A program made the translations under genes and the position numbers. From the NCBI GenBank assembly GCA_016870365.1, contig VGBW01000009.1:1-43357 (forward strand): 43,357 nucleotides of DNA, read 5' to 3'. This DNA comes from Actinomycetota bacterium (GTDB lineage Bacteria > Actinomycetota > Actinomycetes > Nanopelagicales > Nanopelagicaceae). Shown here piece after piece: positions 8,916-16,382 of the stretch (its first letter is position 1; every line of letters begins with the position of its first letter). A model generated the notes under the pieces. That model was not told where the DNA came from. It searched no databases and was given only the letters and a program-made list of their open reading frames with translations.

Positions 8916-9080
8916 GTTTAGGTTCGTCTTGATGATATTTCTGTTCTCCTTGAATGCGGCGCGAACTAATTGGGCAGCTGTGGGCTTTTGGATAACTATT
9001 ACTGGGGCAGGATCTGGCGCTCCTTGAGCATCCACTCCGGCAAGAGCCGCTGCGTACATAGCCATACATCCGATGCACAT
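8901..9080 (-). CDS. Small hypothetical protein, 59 residues
   Basis: An unrecognised short ORF beginning MCIGCMAMYAAALAGVDAQG and ending LNNRAI. It has a CxxC at residues 2-5, a short hydrophobic Ala-rich stretch, a Pro-containing middle and a basic C terminus. Support comes from context: a -10-like TAGCCT lies exactly 6 nt before the ATG, the same geometry as at lexA and other genes here, and a hairpin with a minus-strand T tract surrounds its stop. A longer ORF in another frame of the same strand (8875-9198) is Arg/Ser/Cys-rich and looks like noise. It is convergent to nrdJ. No function can be given. Confidence 0.4.
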   Translation of the reverse strand: MCIGCMAMYAAALAGVDAQGAPDPAPVIVIQKPTAAQLVRAAFKENRNIIKTNLNNRAI

Positions 9081-9233
9081 AGAGCAAGGCTAGAGGCTTA
9101 GTCTTAGAAAGTGCCAGAGGCGGGCAGAGCACTCTCTTGGGCCATCTGGCTATAAGCCCGCACAGGGCTGTGATTTCCCCAAAATCTATCCATGCCAAGG
9201 TGAGCAGAATCTTCGCGCCGGCATCATCTTGCG

Positions 9234-9944
9234 GTGCGCAAAACCCTTCTGACTACCGTGCTTCTAGTGGCTTTTCTAAACCCCGCTCATGGCGCTTGTG
9301 AGAATGAGACATGTATTGATGTTAAGGCCGATCAAGACAGCAACGAGGTGGTGATTACAGTGAAGAAGGGAAAGGTGGGGCATGAGGAGAGAACTTCACC
9401 AAAACCGAGGCCCACCTCAACTACCAAGCGCACCTGGATTCCATGGCTGCCAAAGCCAGTCACTGCTGTAAGACCGGCCTCTCAAGGACCAAGACCTTCA
9501 CCAAAGCCAAGAGTAAAGCGAATTTCAGGTTCGCAGATAAGTGATCAAGTTAAGAGTTTGATTCCAAGGGGCGTAATCATCACTCAACCTTTAGATAACA
9601 TCTTGGTAAACCAGAGCGTTAATTTTCTAACTAATACTCCAGCGCATTTCACTGCCGTTATTGTGGTTCTTGGCACCCCCATAACCATTCACTTGACTCC
9701 AGAGTTCTCCTGGGATTTTGGAGATGGCAATGACTTCGCCACGCGGCTGCCTGGAGCCCCATATCCCTTAATGCTCATTGAGAACACCTATAAAAGCTCT
9801 GGCCAAAAGAGAGTTGAACTGACCACCACTTGGAGCGGTTTTTGGCGAGCAGGGGCACTTAGCGCCCCAATTGATGGAGCCATTGTTCAAAAGGTGAGTA
9901 GGGATCTAGACATTAGGCCGGCCCGGGGTATCTACAGAGGCTAG
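9234..9944 (+). CDS. Secreted PKD-domain protein of unknown function
   Basis: 236 residues starting at GTG with a clear signal peptide (RKTLLTTVLLVAFLNPAHGA; cleavage probably after AHG-A or nearby). The mature part begins acidic with two cysteines (CENETC), continues with a Pro/Lys/Arg-rich linker (~55-105), then a ~110-residue region with the PKD signature FSWDFGDG around residue 163. PKD folds usually mediate extracellular protein or sugar contacts. No catalytic motif is seen. An in-frame TGA at 9201 limits the start to this GTG; no RBS is apparent. It stands alone between nrdJ and the DUF4192 gene. It is exported, with unknown partner. Confidence 0.75.
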   Translation: MRKTLLTTVLLVAFLNPAHGACENETCIDVKADQDSNEVVITVKKGKVGHEERTSPKPRPTSTTKRTWIPWLPKPVTAVRPASQGPRPSPKPRVKRISGSQISDQVKSLIPRGVIITQPLDNILVNQSVNFLTNTPAHFTAVIVVLGTPITIHLTPEFSWDFGDGNDFATRLPGAPYPLMLIENTYKSSGQKRVELTTTWSGFWRAGALSAPIDGAIVQKVSRDLDIRPARGIYRG

Positions 9945-10004
9945 TTATCAACATTTCTATCAACTTCAATATTTTAGGGTTTTACCTCCCCAGATGCTTG
10001 GCCC

Positions 10005-11000
10005 ATGAGCACACTTACAACACCAAAAGATCTACTTTCCGCAGTTCCATTCTTGATCGGATTTAATCCGCAGGATTCCATAGTTCTATTGAGCCTTAAA
10101 AATGCCGCCATAGCTATGGCAATCCGTATTGATTTTCCCACTCAGATCTCAGGTGATGAGCTAAGAGTTCTCACCTCGCATTTATCAAGAGATAACGCTG
10201 AATCTGCTATCGCTATCTTCTATAAGAGCCCAATCGGTGAGAGTCAGAAGGAGGTCATCTCAGCAGTTCTTGCAGCCATTAGTGACTATGGACTTAGCCT
10301 GCGCGAGGTGATAACCGTTGAGCAAAACCGTTATCGCTCTCTGATTTGTGAAGATCAAGTCTGTTGCCCCGAAGAGGGAAATGAGCTGCCTGAGTTGATT
10401 GAATCAAGGGTTGCTGCAGAACAGGTTGCCGAGGGCAGGCCAATTCCTTATGCCACGCTGGAGCAATTAATTGAATCTATCTCAGCACTTGATGGTGATA
10501 AGGAACTAGTTGAATTGGTCAGAAAAGTAGATCAAATTGATTATGACCAGAATCTGCTACTGTCGCAGAGGCAAGGAGCCAGAGCGGTAAATGACTTTAT
10601 AAAGGAGTTTGAAGAGCACGGTTTAGTGAAAGATAAGGAGCTAATTGCTCTGCTCTTAGTTCGTCTTAAGGACTTGCAGGTCAGAGATTACGCTTTGGGA
10701 AGTGTAGGTGCTGCAAGCCTAGATACTTGTTTCACTGCTTGGCGATTCTTACTTCGCCTTGCCCCAAAAGGCTATATCGCCCCGGTCGCTAATTTATTTG
10801 CAGCCGTTGCCTATGAACGTGGCGATGGTGCACTTGCCCAAAGGGCGTTAGATAGAGCAGAGCAAGATGATCCAACATATTCGATGAGCAAATTGCTCAG
10901 GCAAGTCTTCAGCTCGGGATGGGCCCCTAACTCATTTGCCCAGATGCGAAGTGAGCTACACCCCAAAATCTGTAGTGAGCTCTTCTCGGGTACTATCTAG
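10005..11000 (+). CDS. DUF4192 domain protein
   Basis: 331 residues, beginning with the family hallmark LTTPKDLLSAVPFLIGFNPQDSIVLLSL. DUF4192 proteins are widespread in actinobacteria and have no established function. There is no signal peptide or membrane segment, so it should be cytoplasmic. The C-terminal ~90 residues are helical with an Ala-rich pattern (LFAAVAYERGDGALAQRALDRA) that resembles a TPR-like helix pair. Two bases separate its stop from the ald ATG, so the two may be co-transcribed, although no functional link is known. Confidence 0.85.
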   Translation: MSTLTTPKDLLSAVPFLIGFNPQDSIVLLSLKNAAIAMAIRIDFPTQISGDELRVLTSHLSRDNAESAIAIFYKSPIGESQKEVISAVLAAISDYGLSLREVITVEQNRYRSLICEDQVCCPEEGNELPELIESRVAAEQVAEGRPIPYATLEQLIESISALDGDKELVELVRKVDQIDYDQNLLLSQRQGARAVNDFIKEFEEHGLVKDKELIALLLVRLKDLQVRDYALGSVGAASLDTCFTAWRFLLRLAPKGYIAPVANLFAAVAYERGDGALAQRALDRAEQDDPTYSMSKLLRQVFSSGWAPNSFAQMRSELHPKICSELFSGTI

Positions 11001-11002
11001 AG

Positions 11003-12112
11003 ATGATCATCGGCATTCCCAAAGAGATAAAGAACCATGAGTATAGAGTTGCCCTAACTCCTGCCGGGGCTCGAGAGTTTATTCGCGCAGGGCACGAAGT
11101 CCTGATTGAAAGCTCAGCCGGCCTTGGCTGCGCCATTTCAGATGATGATTACAAAAGCCTTGGAGCAACAATACTCTCCTCTGCAGATCAACTTTGGGCT
11201 GAATCTGAGTTAGTTCTAAAGGTTAAGGAGCCAGTTGCCGACGAGTATCACCGAATGAGAGAAGGACAAGTTCTCTTCACCTATCTTCATCTTGCGGCAT
11301 CAAAGGAGTGTACGCAGGCGTTAATTGATAGCGGTATCACAGCAATTGCTTACGAGACAGTGGAGCTAGATGGCGCGCTTCCACTATTGGCCCCCATGAG
11401 TGAGGTGGCAGGTCGTATGGCTCCGCAAGTTGGGGCTGCAGCCCTACAAGCAAGTGCTGGAGGGCGGGGAGTATTACTTGGGGGAGTGCCTGGGGTAAGG
11501 CCTGGAAAAGTTTTGATTCTTGGTGGAGGAACTGCAGGTCTTGCTGCAGCCACTATTGCCCTTGGCATGAGAGCCGATGTGACTGTTATTGATTTGAACC
11601 AGAGCAGACTTGCACAAATTGATCAGATTTTTAATGGCGCTATTAAGACTCTAGTTTCCAATACCCATGAAATTGAACAAGAGGCTCTCATCTCAGATCT
11701 GATAATTGGAGCAGTTCTAATCCATGGCGCAAAGGCTCCAAAGCTGATTAGTAATGAGTTGGTCTCTAAATCAAAGAAGGGCTCAGTTCTAGTTGATATT
11801 GCAATAGATCAAGGTGGTTGCTTCCAAGATTCCCGGCCCACCACTCACGCCGAGCCAACATACAAGGTCCATGAGAGCATCTTCTATTGTGTGGCAAATA
11901 TGCCAGGAGCACTTCCCTTCACCTCAACCTATGCCCTTTCAAATGCCACCTTGCCTTACGGACTAGCCCTTGCTAATAAAGGCTGGAAGACAGCCCTTTC
12001 GCAAAACCCTGGCCTTGCTAAGGGATTAAATGTTCACAAGGGCCAGATCTATTACCAGGCTGTGGCAGATGCCCACGGCATGCCTAGCTCTGATATGGAC
12101 TTTTCACTTTGA
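11003..12112 (+). CDS. ald: Alanine dehydrogenase
   Basis: NAD-dependent oxidation of L-alanine to pyruvate and ammonia. The start MIIGIPKEIKNHEYRVALTP is diagnostic, with Arg15 and the active-site Lys/His region (VLKVKEP, FTYLHLA). The Rossmann motif is VLILGGGTAGLAA. 369 residues are normal length. It uses an ATG 2 bp after the DUF4192 stop. The promoter of the following riboswitch lies in its last codons and just after them. Confidence 0.95.
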   Translation: MIIGIPKEIKNHEYRVALTPAGAREFIRAGHEVLIESSAGLGCAISDDDYKSLGATILSSADQLWAESELVLKVKEPVADEYHRMREGQVLFTYLHLAASKECTQALIDSGITAIAYETVELDGALPLLAPMSEVAGRMAPQVGAAALQASAGGRGVLLGGVPGVRPGKVLILGGGTAGLAAATIALGMRADVTVIDLNQSRLAQIDQIFNGAIKTLVSNTHEIEQEALISDLIIGAVLIHGAKAPKLISNELVSKSKKGSVLVDIAIDQGGCFQDSRPTTHAEPTYKVHESIFYCVANMPGALPFTSTYALSNATLPYGLALANKGWKTALSQNPGLAKGLNVHKGQIYYQAVADAHGMPSSDMDFSL

Positions 12113-12124
12113 TTTTTCTAATAT
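12096..12124 (+). promoter_or_regulatory. Promoter of the first SAM-IV riboswitch transcript
   Basis: -35 TGGACT (12096-12101), 17 bp, -10 TAATAT (12119-12124). Transcription would begin around 12131, exactly where the riboswitch starts. The second riboswitch has the same -35 hexamer. Confidence 0.5.
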
Positions 12125-12130
12125 CCGCCC

Positions 12131-12250
12131 TAGGTCAAGAGTTCCAGCATTAAGCCCCGGCTAACTGGACGGCAACCCTCCACCGCGGTGGGGTGCTCCG
12201 GGTGAGGACCTGGTCGATAGCAAGGCGCCATCGGCAAGTGCGGGTCTGAC
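12131..12250 (+). ncRNA. SAM-IV riboswitch 1 (ABC transporter operon)
   Basis: The segment from GGTCAAGAG (12133) through AGCCCCGGCTAACTG, GGCAACCCTCC, CCGCGGTGGGGTGC and CTCCGGGTGAGGACC to GCGGGTCTG (12248) matches the actinobacterial SAM-IV riboswitch as I recall its consensus. These RNAs bind S-adenosylmethionine and switch off methionine genes. Downstream, GCCTT (12263-12267) can pair with AAGGC (12285-12289), which would hide the RBS of the binding-protein gene. It shares 92 of 96 bases with the second copy at 14904-14999. Confidence 0.9.
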
Positions 12251-12298
12251 AATTGTTGGCAGGCCTTAGGCTCCAAATTTGCGAAAGGCAGGGAAAAA

Positions 12299-13150
12299 GT
12301 GAAAAGACTCCTTAGATTCATCCCATTACTTCTCACCGCTCTAGTGATCACAGCCTGTTCTTCATCAAGTGATGAGAGTTCCTCAGGTGAATCAACAACA
12401 TGCACGCCAGAATCTCTTGCAACCGTTGAAGCAGGCGTTCTGACAATTGCCACCGGTGAGCCTGCCTACTATCCATGGGTCATCGATGATGCCCCAGAAT
12501 CAGGCGAGGGCTTTGAAGCAGCAGTGGCCTATGCAGTAGCAAGCGAGCTTGGCTATGACCAATCAGCAGTCAAGTGGGTTCGCACCAGCTTTGACGCTGC
12601 AATTGCCCCAGGACCAAAGGCTTTTGACTTCAATCTCCAGCAATACTCAATTACCGATGAGCGCAAGCAGGTAGTTGACTTCTCATCTCCTTATTACAAG
12701 TCAAATCAAGCAATTGTCTCTTTCAAGGGAAGCAAGATTGATGGAGTCACTACTTTGCAAGGCCTGGCCGATGCTAAGGCCAAGTTAGGTGCGGCAGTTT
12801 CAACTACCTCACTTGATGTAATTGAGTCTCAATTGGGGCTAAAGGCCTCGGTATTTAACGATAACGCCGCCGCTGTTACTGCTTTGAAGAATAAGCAGAT
12901 TGATGGCCTAGTTGTAGATCTTCCAACGGCTTTCTATCTCTCAGCCGTTGAAGTTCCAAATGGAATCATCGTTGGACAGATTGATGGCAGCGATTCAGGA
13001 GATCAAGGATTTGGTCTCTTGCTATCGAAGGATAATTCCATCACCTCATGCGTTTCAGGCGCAGTTGATTCCATTACCAATAATGGAACACTTCAAGCCA
13101 TTATCGATAAATGGTTGACATCATCTGCAGGAGCTCCAGTACTTGGATAG
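12299..13150 (+). CDS. Amino-acid ABC transporter substrate-binding lipoprotein
   Basis: 283 residues, family-3 extracellular solute-binding protein. It begins with GTG and has a lipoprotein signal (MKRLLRFIPLLLTALVITAC), so Cys20 is the lipid anchor; a Ser-rich linker follows. The two-lobed domain includes GEPAYYPWVID, FDFNLQQYSITDERKQVVDFS and PYYKSN, typical of polar amino-acid binders. The SAM-IV riboswitch directly upstream implies methionine or a related sulfur compound as ligand; this is inference from regulation. RBS AAAGG/GGCAGG lies just before the start. A hairpin and 34-nt gap separate it from the permease. Confidence 0.88.
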   Translation: MKRLLRFIPLLLTALVITACSSSSDESSSGESTTCTPESLATVEAGVLTIATGEPAYYPWVIDDAPESGEGFEAAVAYAVASELGYDQSAVKWVRTSFDAAIAPGPKAFDFNLQQYSITDERKQVVDFSSPYYKSNQAIVSFKGSKIDGVTTLQGLADAKAKLGAAVSTTSLDVIESQLGLKASVFNDNAAAVTALKNKQIDGLVVDLPTAFYLSAVEVPNGIIVGQIDGSDSGDQGFGLLLSKDNSITSCVSGAVDSITNNGTLQAIIDKWLTSSAGAPVLG

Positions 13151-13181
13151 TTGCCAAGAAAGGGCAAGCTTCTAAGCTTCT
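13151..13181 (+). other. Intercistronic hairpin and tandem octamer
   Basis: TTGCC (13151-13155) can pair with GGCAA (13163-13167), and AAGCTTCT occurs twice in tandem (13166-13181) just before the permease ATG, which has no RBS. Such hairpins between binding-protein and permease genes often keep binding-protein mRNA more abundant. Weak and short. Confidence 0.3.
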
Positions 13182-13184
13182 CTG

Positions 13185-14093
13185 ATGGCTAAGAAATCGG
13201 GGCGTGGCTCTAACAGAGCTACGCCCTCCTCTTATGACTTTGGAGGCTCTTGGAGCCCAAGTGAGATCGAACTTACCAGGCGAACGGCAAGGAAGGCACG
13301 AAATCGAAAGAGTGCGCTCATTGCAGTTCTTTCAAGCTTCTTAGTTCTTGGAACTCTCGGTCTAGTCTTAGTTACCTCCCCTGGATGGGAAACCCTTAGA
13401 AATACTTTCTTCAAATGGGCCTATGGCGTTGAGATTCTGCCGAAAATACTTCTTGGTTTCACTACCAATGCCACTCTAACTGTCATCGCAGGAACTTCTG
13501 TAGCGCTAATTGGCTTAGCGATTGCACTCCTTAGAACCTCTAGATCTCCGGCTTTAACGCCATTTAGGCTGCTGGCCACAGTTTATGTCGATGTATTTCG
13601 TGGCATTCCCATGTTGCTGGTTATCCTTCTGGTTGGTTTTGGGGTTCCAGCTCTAGAGATAAAGGGTTTGACCAATAATGTCTTGATCTTGGGAACCCTT
13701 GCGGTGATCATCACTTACTCGGCTTATGTGGCCGAGGTTATTCGCTCAGGAATTCTTACCGTCCATCCCAGCCAGAGGGCTGCGGCCCGCTCTCTGGGAT
13801 TAAGTAATTTTCAGACGCTTCGCCATGTAGTTCTTCCTCAAGCCCTAAAACGAGTCACTCCACCACTTCTCAATGATTTAGTGGCTCTCATCAAAGATAC
13901 TGGTCTGGTTTCAATTCTGGGAGTTACTGATGCAGTAAGGGCGGCTCAGATTCAAACTGCAAAGACCTTTAATTACACCCCGTATGTGATGGCGGCAATC
14001 ATCTTTCTTCTGGTGACAATTCCCTTGACTCGCTGGACTGACCGCATGCTTAGGAATTCATATGAGCGAGAAAATGCTGTAGGGCAAGCATGA
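13185..14093 (+). CDS. Amino-acid ABC transporter permease (HisM type)
   Basis: 302 residues. An unusual ~45-residue basic, Ser-rich cytoplasmic N-terminal tail precedes the first membrane helix (SALIAVLSSFLVLGTLGLVLV). About five further helices follow, with the EAA loop RAAARSLGLSNFQTLRHVVL near residues 201-220 that docks on the ATPase. The TTNATLTVIAGTS stretch and DVFRGIPMLLVI are typical of the polar amino-acid uptake family. As only one permease gene is present, it should work as a homodimer. It ends in an ATGA overlap with the ATPase gene. Confidence 0.92.
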   Translation: MAKKSGRGSNRATPSSYDFGGSWSPSEIELTRRTARKARNRKSALIAVLSSFLVLGTLGLVLVTSPGWETLRNTFFKWAYGVEILPKILLGFTTNATLTVIAGTSVALIGLAIALLRTSRSPALTPFRLLATVYVDVFRGIPMLLVILLVGFGVPALEIKGLTNNVLILGTLAVIITYSAYVAEVIRSGILTVHPSQRAAARSLGLSNFQTLRHVVLPQALKRVTPPLLNDLVALIKDTGLVSILGVTDAVRAAQIQTAKTFNYTPYVMAAIIFLLVTIPLTRWTDRMLRNSYERENAVGQA

Positions 14094-14839
14094 GTCATCC
14101 AGTACTACAACTAGACAAGGTTCGTAAGAGTTTTGGAAGTGAGGTTGTTCTAGAAGATATCTCTTTTACAGTTCTTGAGCATAAAGCCACAGTCTTTATC
14201 GGTGCCTCTGGTAGTGGTAAATCAACACTACTGCGTTGTATTAACTTACTTGATCAAATAGATGATGGTCAGATTCTTCTTGATGGAGCAGATATTTCTG
14301 CAGTTGATATCAGTCCTGATCAGGTAAGAGAGAAGCTGGGGATGGTATTTCAATCCTTTAACCTCTTTCCGCATATGACAGTGCTTGAAAATGTGATACT
14401 AGCTCCCACTAAGGTGCAGAAGGTGGCAAAAGATAAAGCGATAGATGAAGCTTTAGAGTTATTGAAGAAATTTGGTTTGAATGAAAAAGCTGATCAATAT
14501 CCAGATCGACTGAGCGGGGGACAGCAGCAGAGAGTGGCAATTATCCGCTCCCTTGCCAGACATCCTCGCCTTCTCTTACTTGATGAAATTACTAGCGCCC
14601 TAGATCCAGTCTTAGTCAATGAAGTCTTAAGCACCGTTAGAGATCTAAAGAGTGAAGGAATGACGATGGTGCTTGCCACTCATGAGATGGGTTTTGCAAA
14701 ACAAGTTGCCGATGAGCTCTGCTACTTGCATCAGGGACGAATTCTGGAGTCGGGAGAGCCGAAGAAAATCTTAGAAAGCCCTAAGAAGAGCCAAACGAGG
14801 GAGTTCTTGCGCCGCCTCCATCAGGCCGGCCGATTGTAA
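14090..14839 (+). CDS. Amino-acid ABC transporter ATP-binding protein (GlnQ/HisP type)
   Basis: 249 residues, the energising subunit. Walker A GASGSGKST, Q-loop VFQSFNLFPHMTV, signature LSGGQQQRVAI, Walker B LLLLDEITSALDP and the switch His in ATHEMGFA are all intact. The family is the polar amino-acid uptake type rather than MetN, which lacks this length and carries an extra C-terminal sensing domain. It is last in the riboswitch-controlled operon. Its stop codon lies in the loop of a terminator-like hairpin. Confidence 0.95.
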   Translation: MSHPVLQLDKVRKSFGSEVVLEDISFTVLEHKATVFIGASGSGKSTLLRCINLLDQIDDGQILLDGADISAVDISPDQVREKLGMVFQSFNLFPHMTVLENVILAPTKVQKVAKDKAIDEALELLKKFGLNEKADQYPDRLSGGQQQRVAIIRSLARHPRLLLLDEITSALDPVLVNEVLSTVRDLKSEGMTMVLATHEMGFAKQVADELCYLHQGRILESGEPKKILESPKKSQTREFLRRLHQAGRL

Positions 14840-14855
14840 ATAGGCTGGACTTTTT
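14826..14855 (+). terminator. Intrinsic terminator of the ABC transporter operon
   Basis: CCGGCC (14826-14831) pairs with GGCTGG (14843-14848), a 6-bp stem with one G-U, followed by AC and TTTTT (14851-14855). The gene's stop codon is in the loop. The -35 of the next promoter (TGGACT, 14846-14851) overlaps the 3' arm. Confidence 0.6.
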
Positions 14856-14875
14856 CCTAATTCTTGCTCTAGAGT
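14846..14875 (+). promoter_or_regulatory. Promoter of the second SAM-IV riboswitch transcript
   Basis: -35 TGGACT (14846-14851), 18 bp, -10 TAGAGT (14870-14875). The expected start near 14882 coincides with the 5' end of the riboswitch. The -35 is the same hexamer as at the first riboswitch. Confidence 0.5.
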
Positions 14876-14881
14876 AAGCCC

Positions 14882-15001
14882 CGGGTCACGAGTCTTAGTT
14901 CATAGCCCCGGCTAACTGAGCGGCAACCCTCCACCGCGGTGGGGTGCTCCGGGTGAGGACCTGGTCGATAGCAAGGCGCCATCGACAAGCGCGGGTCTGC
15001 A
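14882..15001 (+). ncRNA. SAM-IV riboswitch 2 (metY-metX)
   Basis: From GGTCACGAG (14884) to GCGGGTCTG (14999), with AGCCCCGGCTAACTG and CCGCGGTGGGGTGC as in the first copy. Four substitutions separate the two 96-base cores. After the core, CCCT (15018-15021) can pair with AGGG (15027-15030), sequestering the metY RBS AGGGAGG (15027-15033); this suggests SAM-dependent control of translation. Confidence 0.92.
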
Positions 15002-15041
15002 TCACAGTTGCCAGGCCCCTTAGTTTAGGGAGGTTTAACTC

Positions 15042-16364
15042 GTGTCATCTTTTTCCGTAACCGATTCTCACTTTGAAACTCGTCAAGTCCATGCTGGACA
15101 AGTTCCGGACCCAACTACCGGAGCAAGGGCGCTGCCTCTCTATCAGACCACCGCATATCAATTCCGCGACACTAAACATGCTGCGGATTTATTTGGTCTG
15201 GCAGAGCTCGGCAATATCTATACCCGCATCATGAATCCCACCCAAGATGCAGTGGAGCAGAGAATCGCATCTCTAGAAGGTGGAGTGGCAGCTCTGCTTC
15301 TGGCCTCAGGGTCGGCAGCGACAACATTTGCAGTTCTTAACGTTGCCCAAGCCGGAGACCACATAGTCTCATCGCCATCGCTATATGGCGGTACCTACAA
15401 TCTCTTTCATTACACATTGCCAAAGTTCGGCATCGAGGTCACCTTCGTTGATAATCCTGAGGATCCCGAGAGCTGGAAGAAGGAGATACGCCCAAATACC
15501 AAGGCTTTCTTCGGTGAGACGATAGCTAATCCGAAGAACGATATCCTAGACATTCAAGCCGTATCTGATGTCGCTCATAGAGCCGGAGTGCCGCTAATTG
15601 TTGATAACACCGTTGCCACCCCATTTCTGATTCGCCCCATCGAACATGGCGCAGATGTTGTGGTTCACTCAGCAACGAAGTTTCTCTCAGGCCATGGAAA
15701 TGTAGTGGTTGGAGCAATCGTTGATGCTGGAAAGTTTGATTATGCAAAATATCCAGAGCGCTTCAAGGATTTCAACCAGCCAGACCCAAGCTATCACGGC
15801 ATCGTTTATGCCCAAGCACTTGGAGTGGGTTCTGCTTTTGGAGCGAATCTGGCATATATCTTTAAGATTCGCCTGACCTTGCTTCGTGACATCGGAGCAG
15901 CTGTTGCGCCATTTAATGCTTGGCTCTTGGCTCAAGGCCTTGAGACGCTCTCAATCAGACTCGAGCGCCATGTCGACAACGCCTTAGCAACTGCTAAGTG
16001 GCTGGAGACCCATCCTCAGGTATTAGAGGTTAACTATGCCTCACTGGAATCATCTCCTTGGAATAAGTTAGCTAAGAAATATGCTCCCAGGGGCAGTGGA
16101 TCAGTTCTCTCCTTTGAAATAAAGGGTGGAATTGAAGCTGGCAGGAAGTTCATCGATTCCTTAGATATCTTCTCTCATGTGGCAAATATCGGTGATGTCA
16201 GATCTCTTGCCATCCATCCAGCATCAACTACTCATTCTCAGTTAAGTCCAGAAGAGCAGCTAAGCGCTGGAGTTACTCCAGGCCTGGTTCGCCTCTCCCT
16301 GGGGATTGAAAATATCGCAGATATCAAAAAAGATCTTGAAAAAGCTTTCGCTGCGGCGAAGTAA
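15042..16364 (+). CDS. metY: O-acetylhomoserine sulfhydrylase MetY
   Basis: PLP enzyme that makes homocysteine from O-acetylhomoserine and sulfide (direct sulfhydrylation). 440 residues, the long form typical of MetY as opposed to ~390 for MetB/MetC. The PLP lysine is Lys213 in HSATKFLSGHGN; the N-terminal ETRQVHAGQ..PTTGARALPLYQTTAY and SGSAATTFA are characteristic. Starts at GTG 8 nt after RBS AGGGAGG. Preceded by a SAM-IV riboswitch and followed by metX, whose product is its substrate. Confidence 0.96.
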   Translation: MSSFSVTDSHFETRQVHAGQVPDPTTGARALPLYQTTAYQFRDTKHAADLFGLAELGNIYTRIMNPTQDAVEQRIASLEGGVAALLLASGSAATTFAVLNVAQAGDHIVSSPSLYGGTYNLFHYTLPKFGIEVTFVDNPEDPESWKKEIRPNTKAFFGETIANPKNDILDIQAVSDVAHRAGVPLIVDNTVATPFLIRPIEHGADVVVHSATKFLSGHGNVVVGAIVDAGKFDYAKYPERFKDFNQPDPSYHGIVYAQALGVGSAFGANLAYIFKIRLTLLRDIGAAVAPFNAWLLAQGLETLSIRLERHVDNALATAKWLETHPQVLEVNYASLESSPWNKLAKKYAPRGSGSVLSFEIKGGIEAGRKFIDSLDIFSHVANIGDVRSLAIHPASTTHSQLSPEEQLSAGVTPGLVRLSLGIENIADIKKDLEKAFAAAK

Positions 16365-16382
16365 TTCCTAGAACTCAATAAA

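Noticed and set aside
8875-9198. Minus-strand ORF of 107 codons after nrdJ
   Set aside because: Its C-terminal half is Arg/Ser/Cys-rich noise; the other frame at 8901-9080 gives a more protein-like sequence with a -10-like element.
8893-9233. A tRNA or small structured RNA after nrdJ
   Set aside because: No T-loop GGTTCRA-type sequence or cloverleaf pairing could be found here or elsewhere in the window.
12130-12453. Minus-strand ORF of 107 codons
   Set aside because: It lies across the SAM-IV riboswitch and the signal peptide of the binding protein; the riboswitch explains the sequence.
12131-14999. The two ~100-base repeats as mobile-element ends or a recombination duplication
   Set aside because: The repeats match a riboswitch and each precedes a methionine-related operon; there is no transposase or target duplication.
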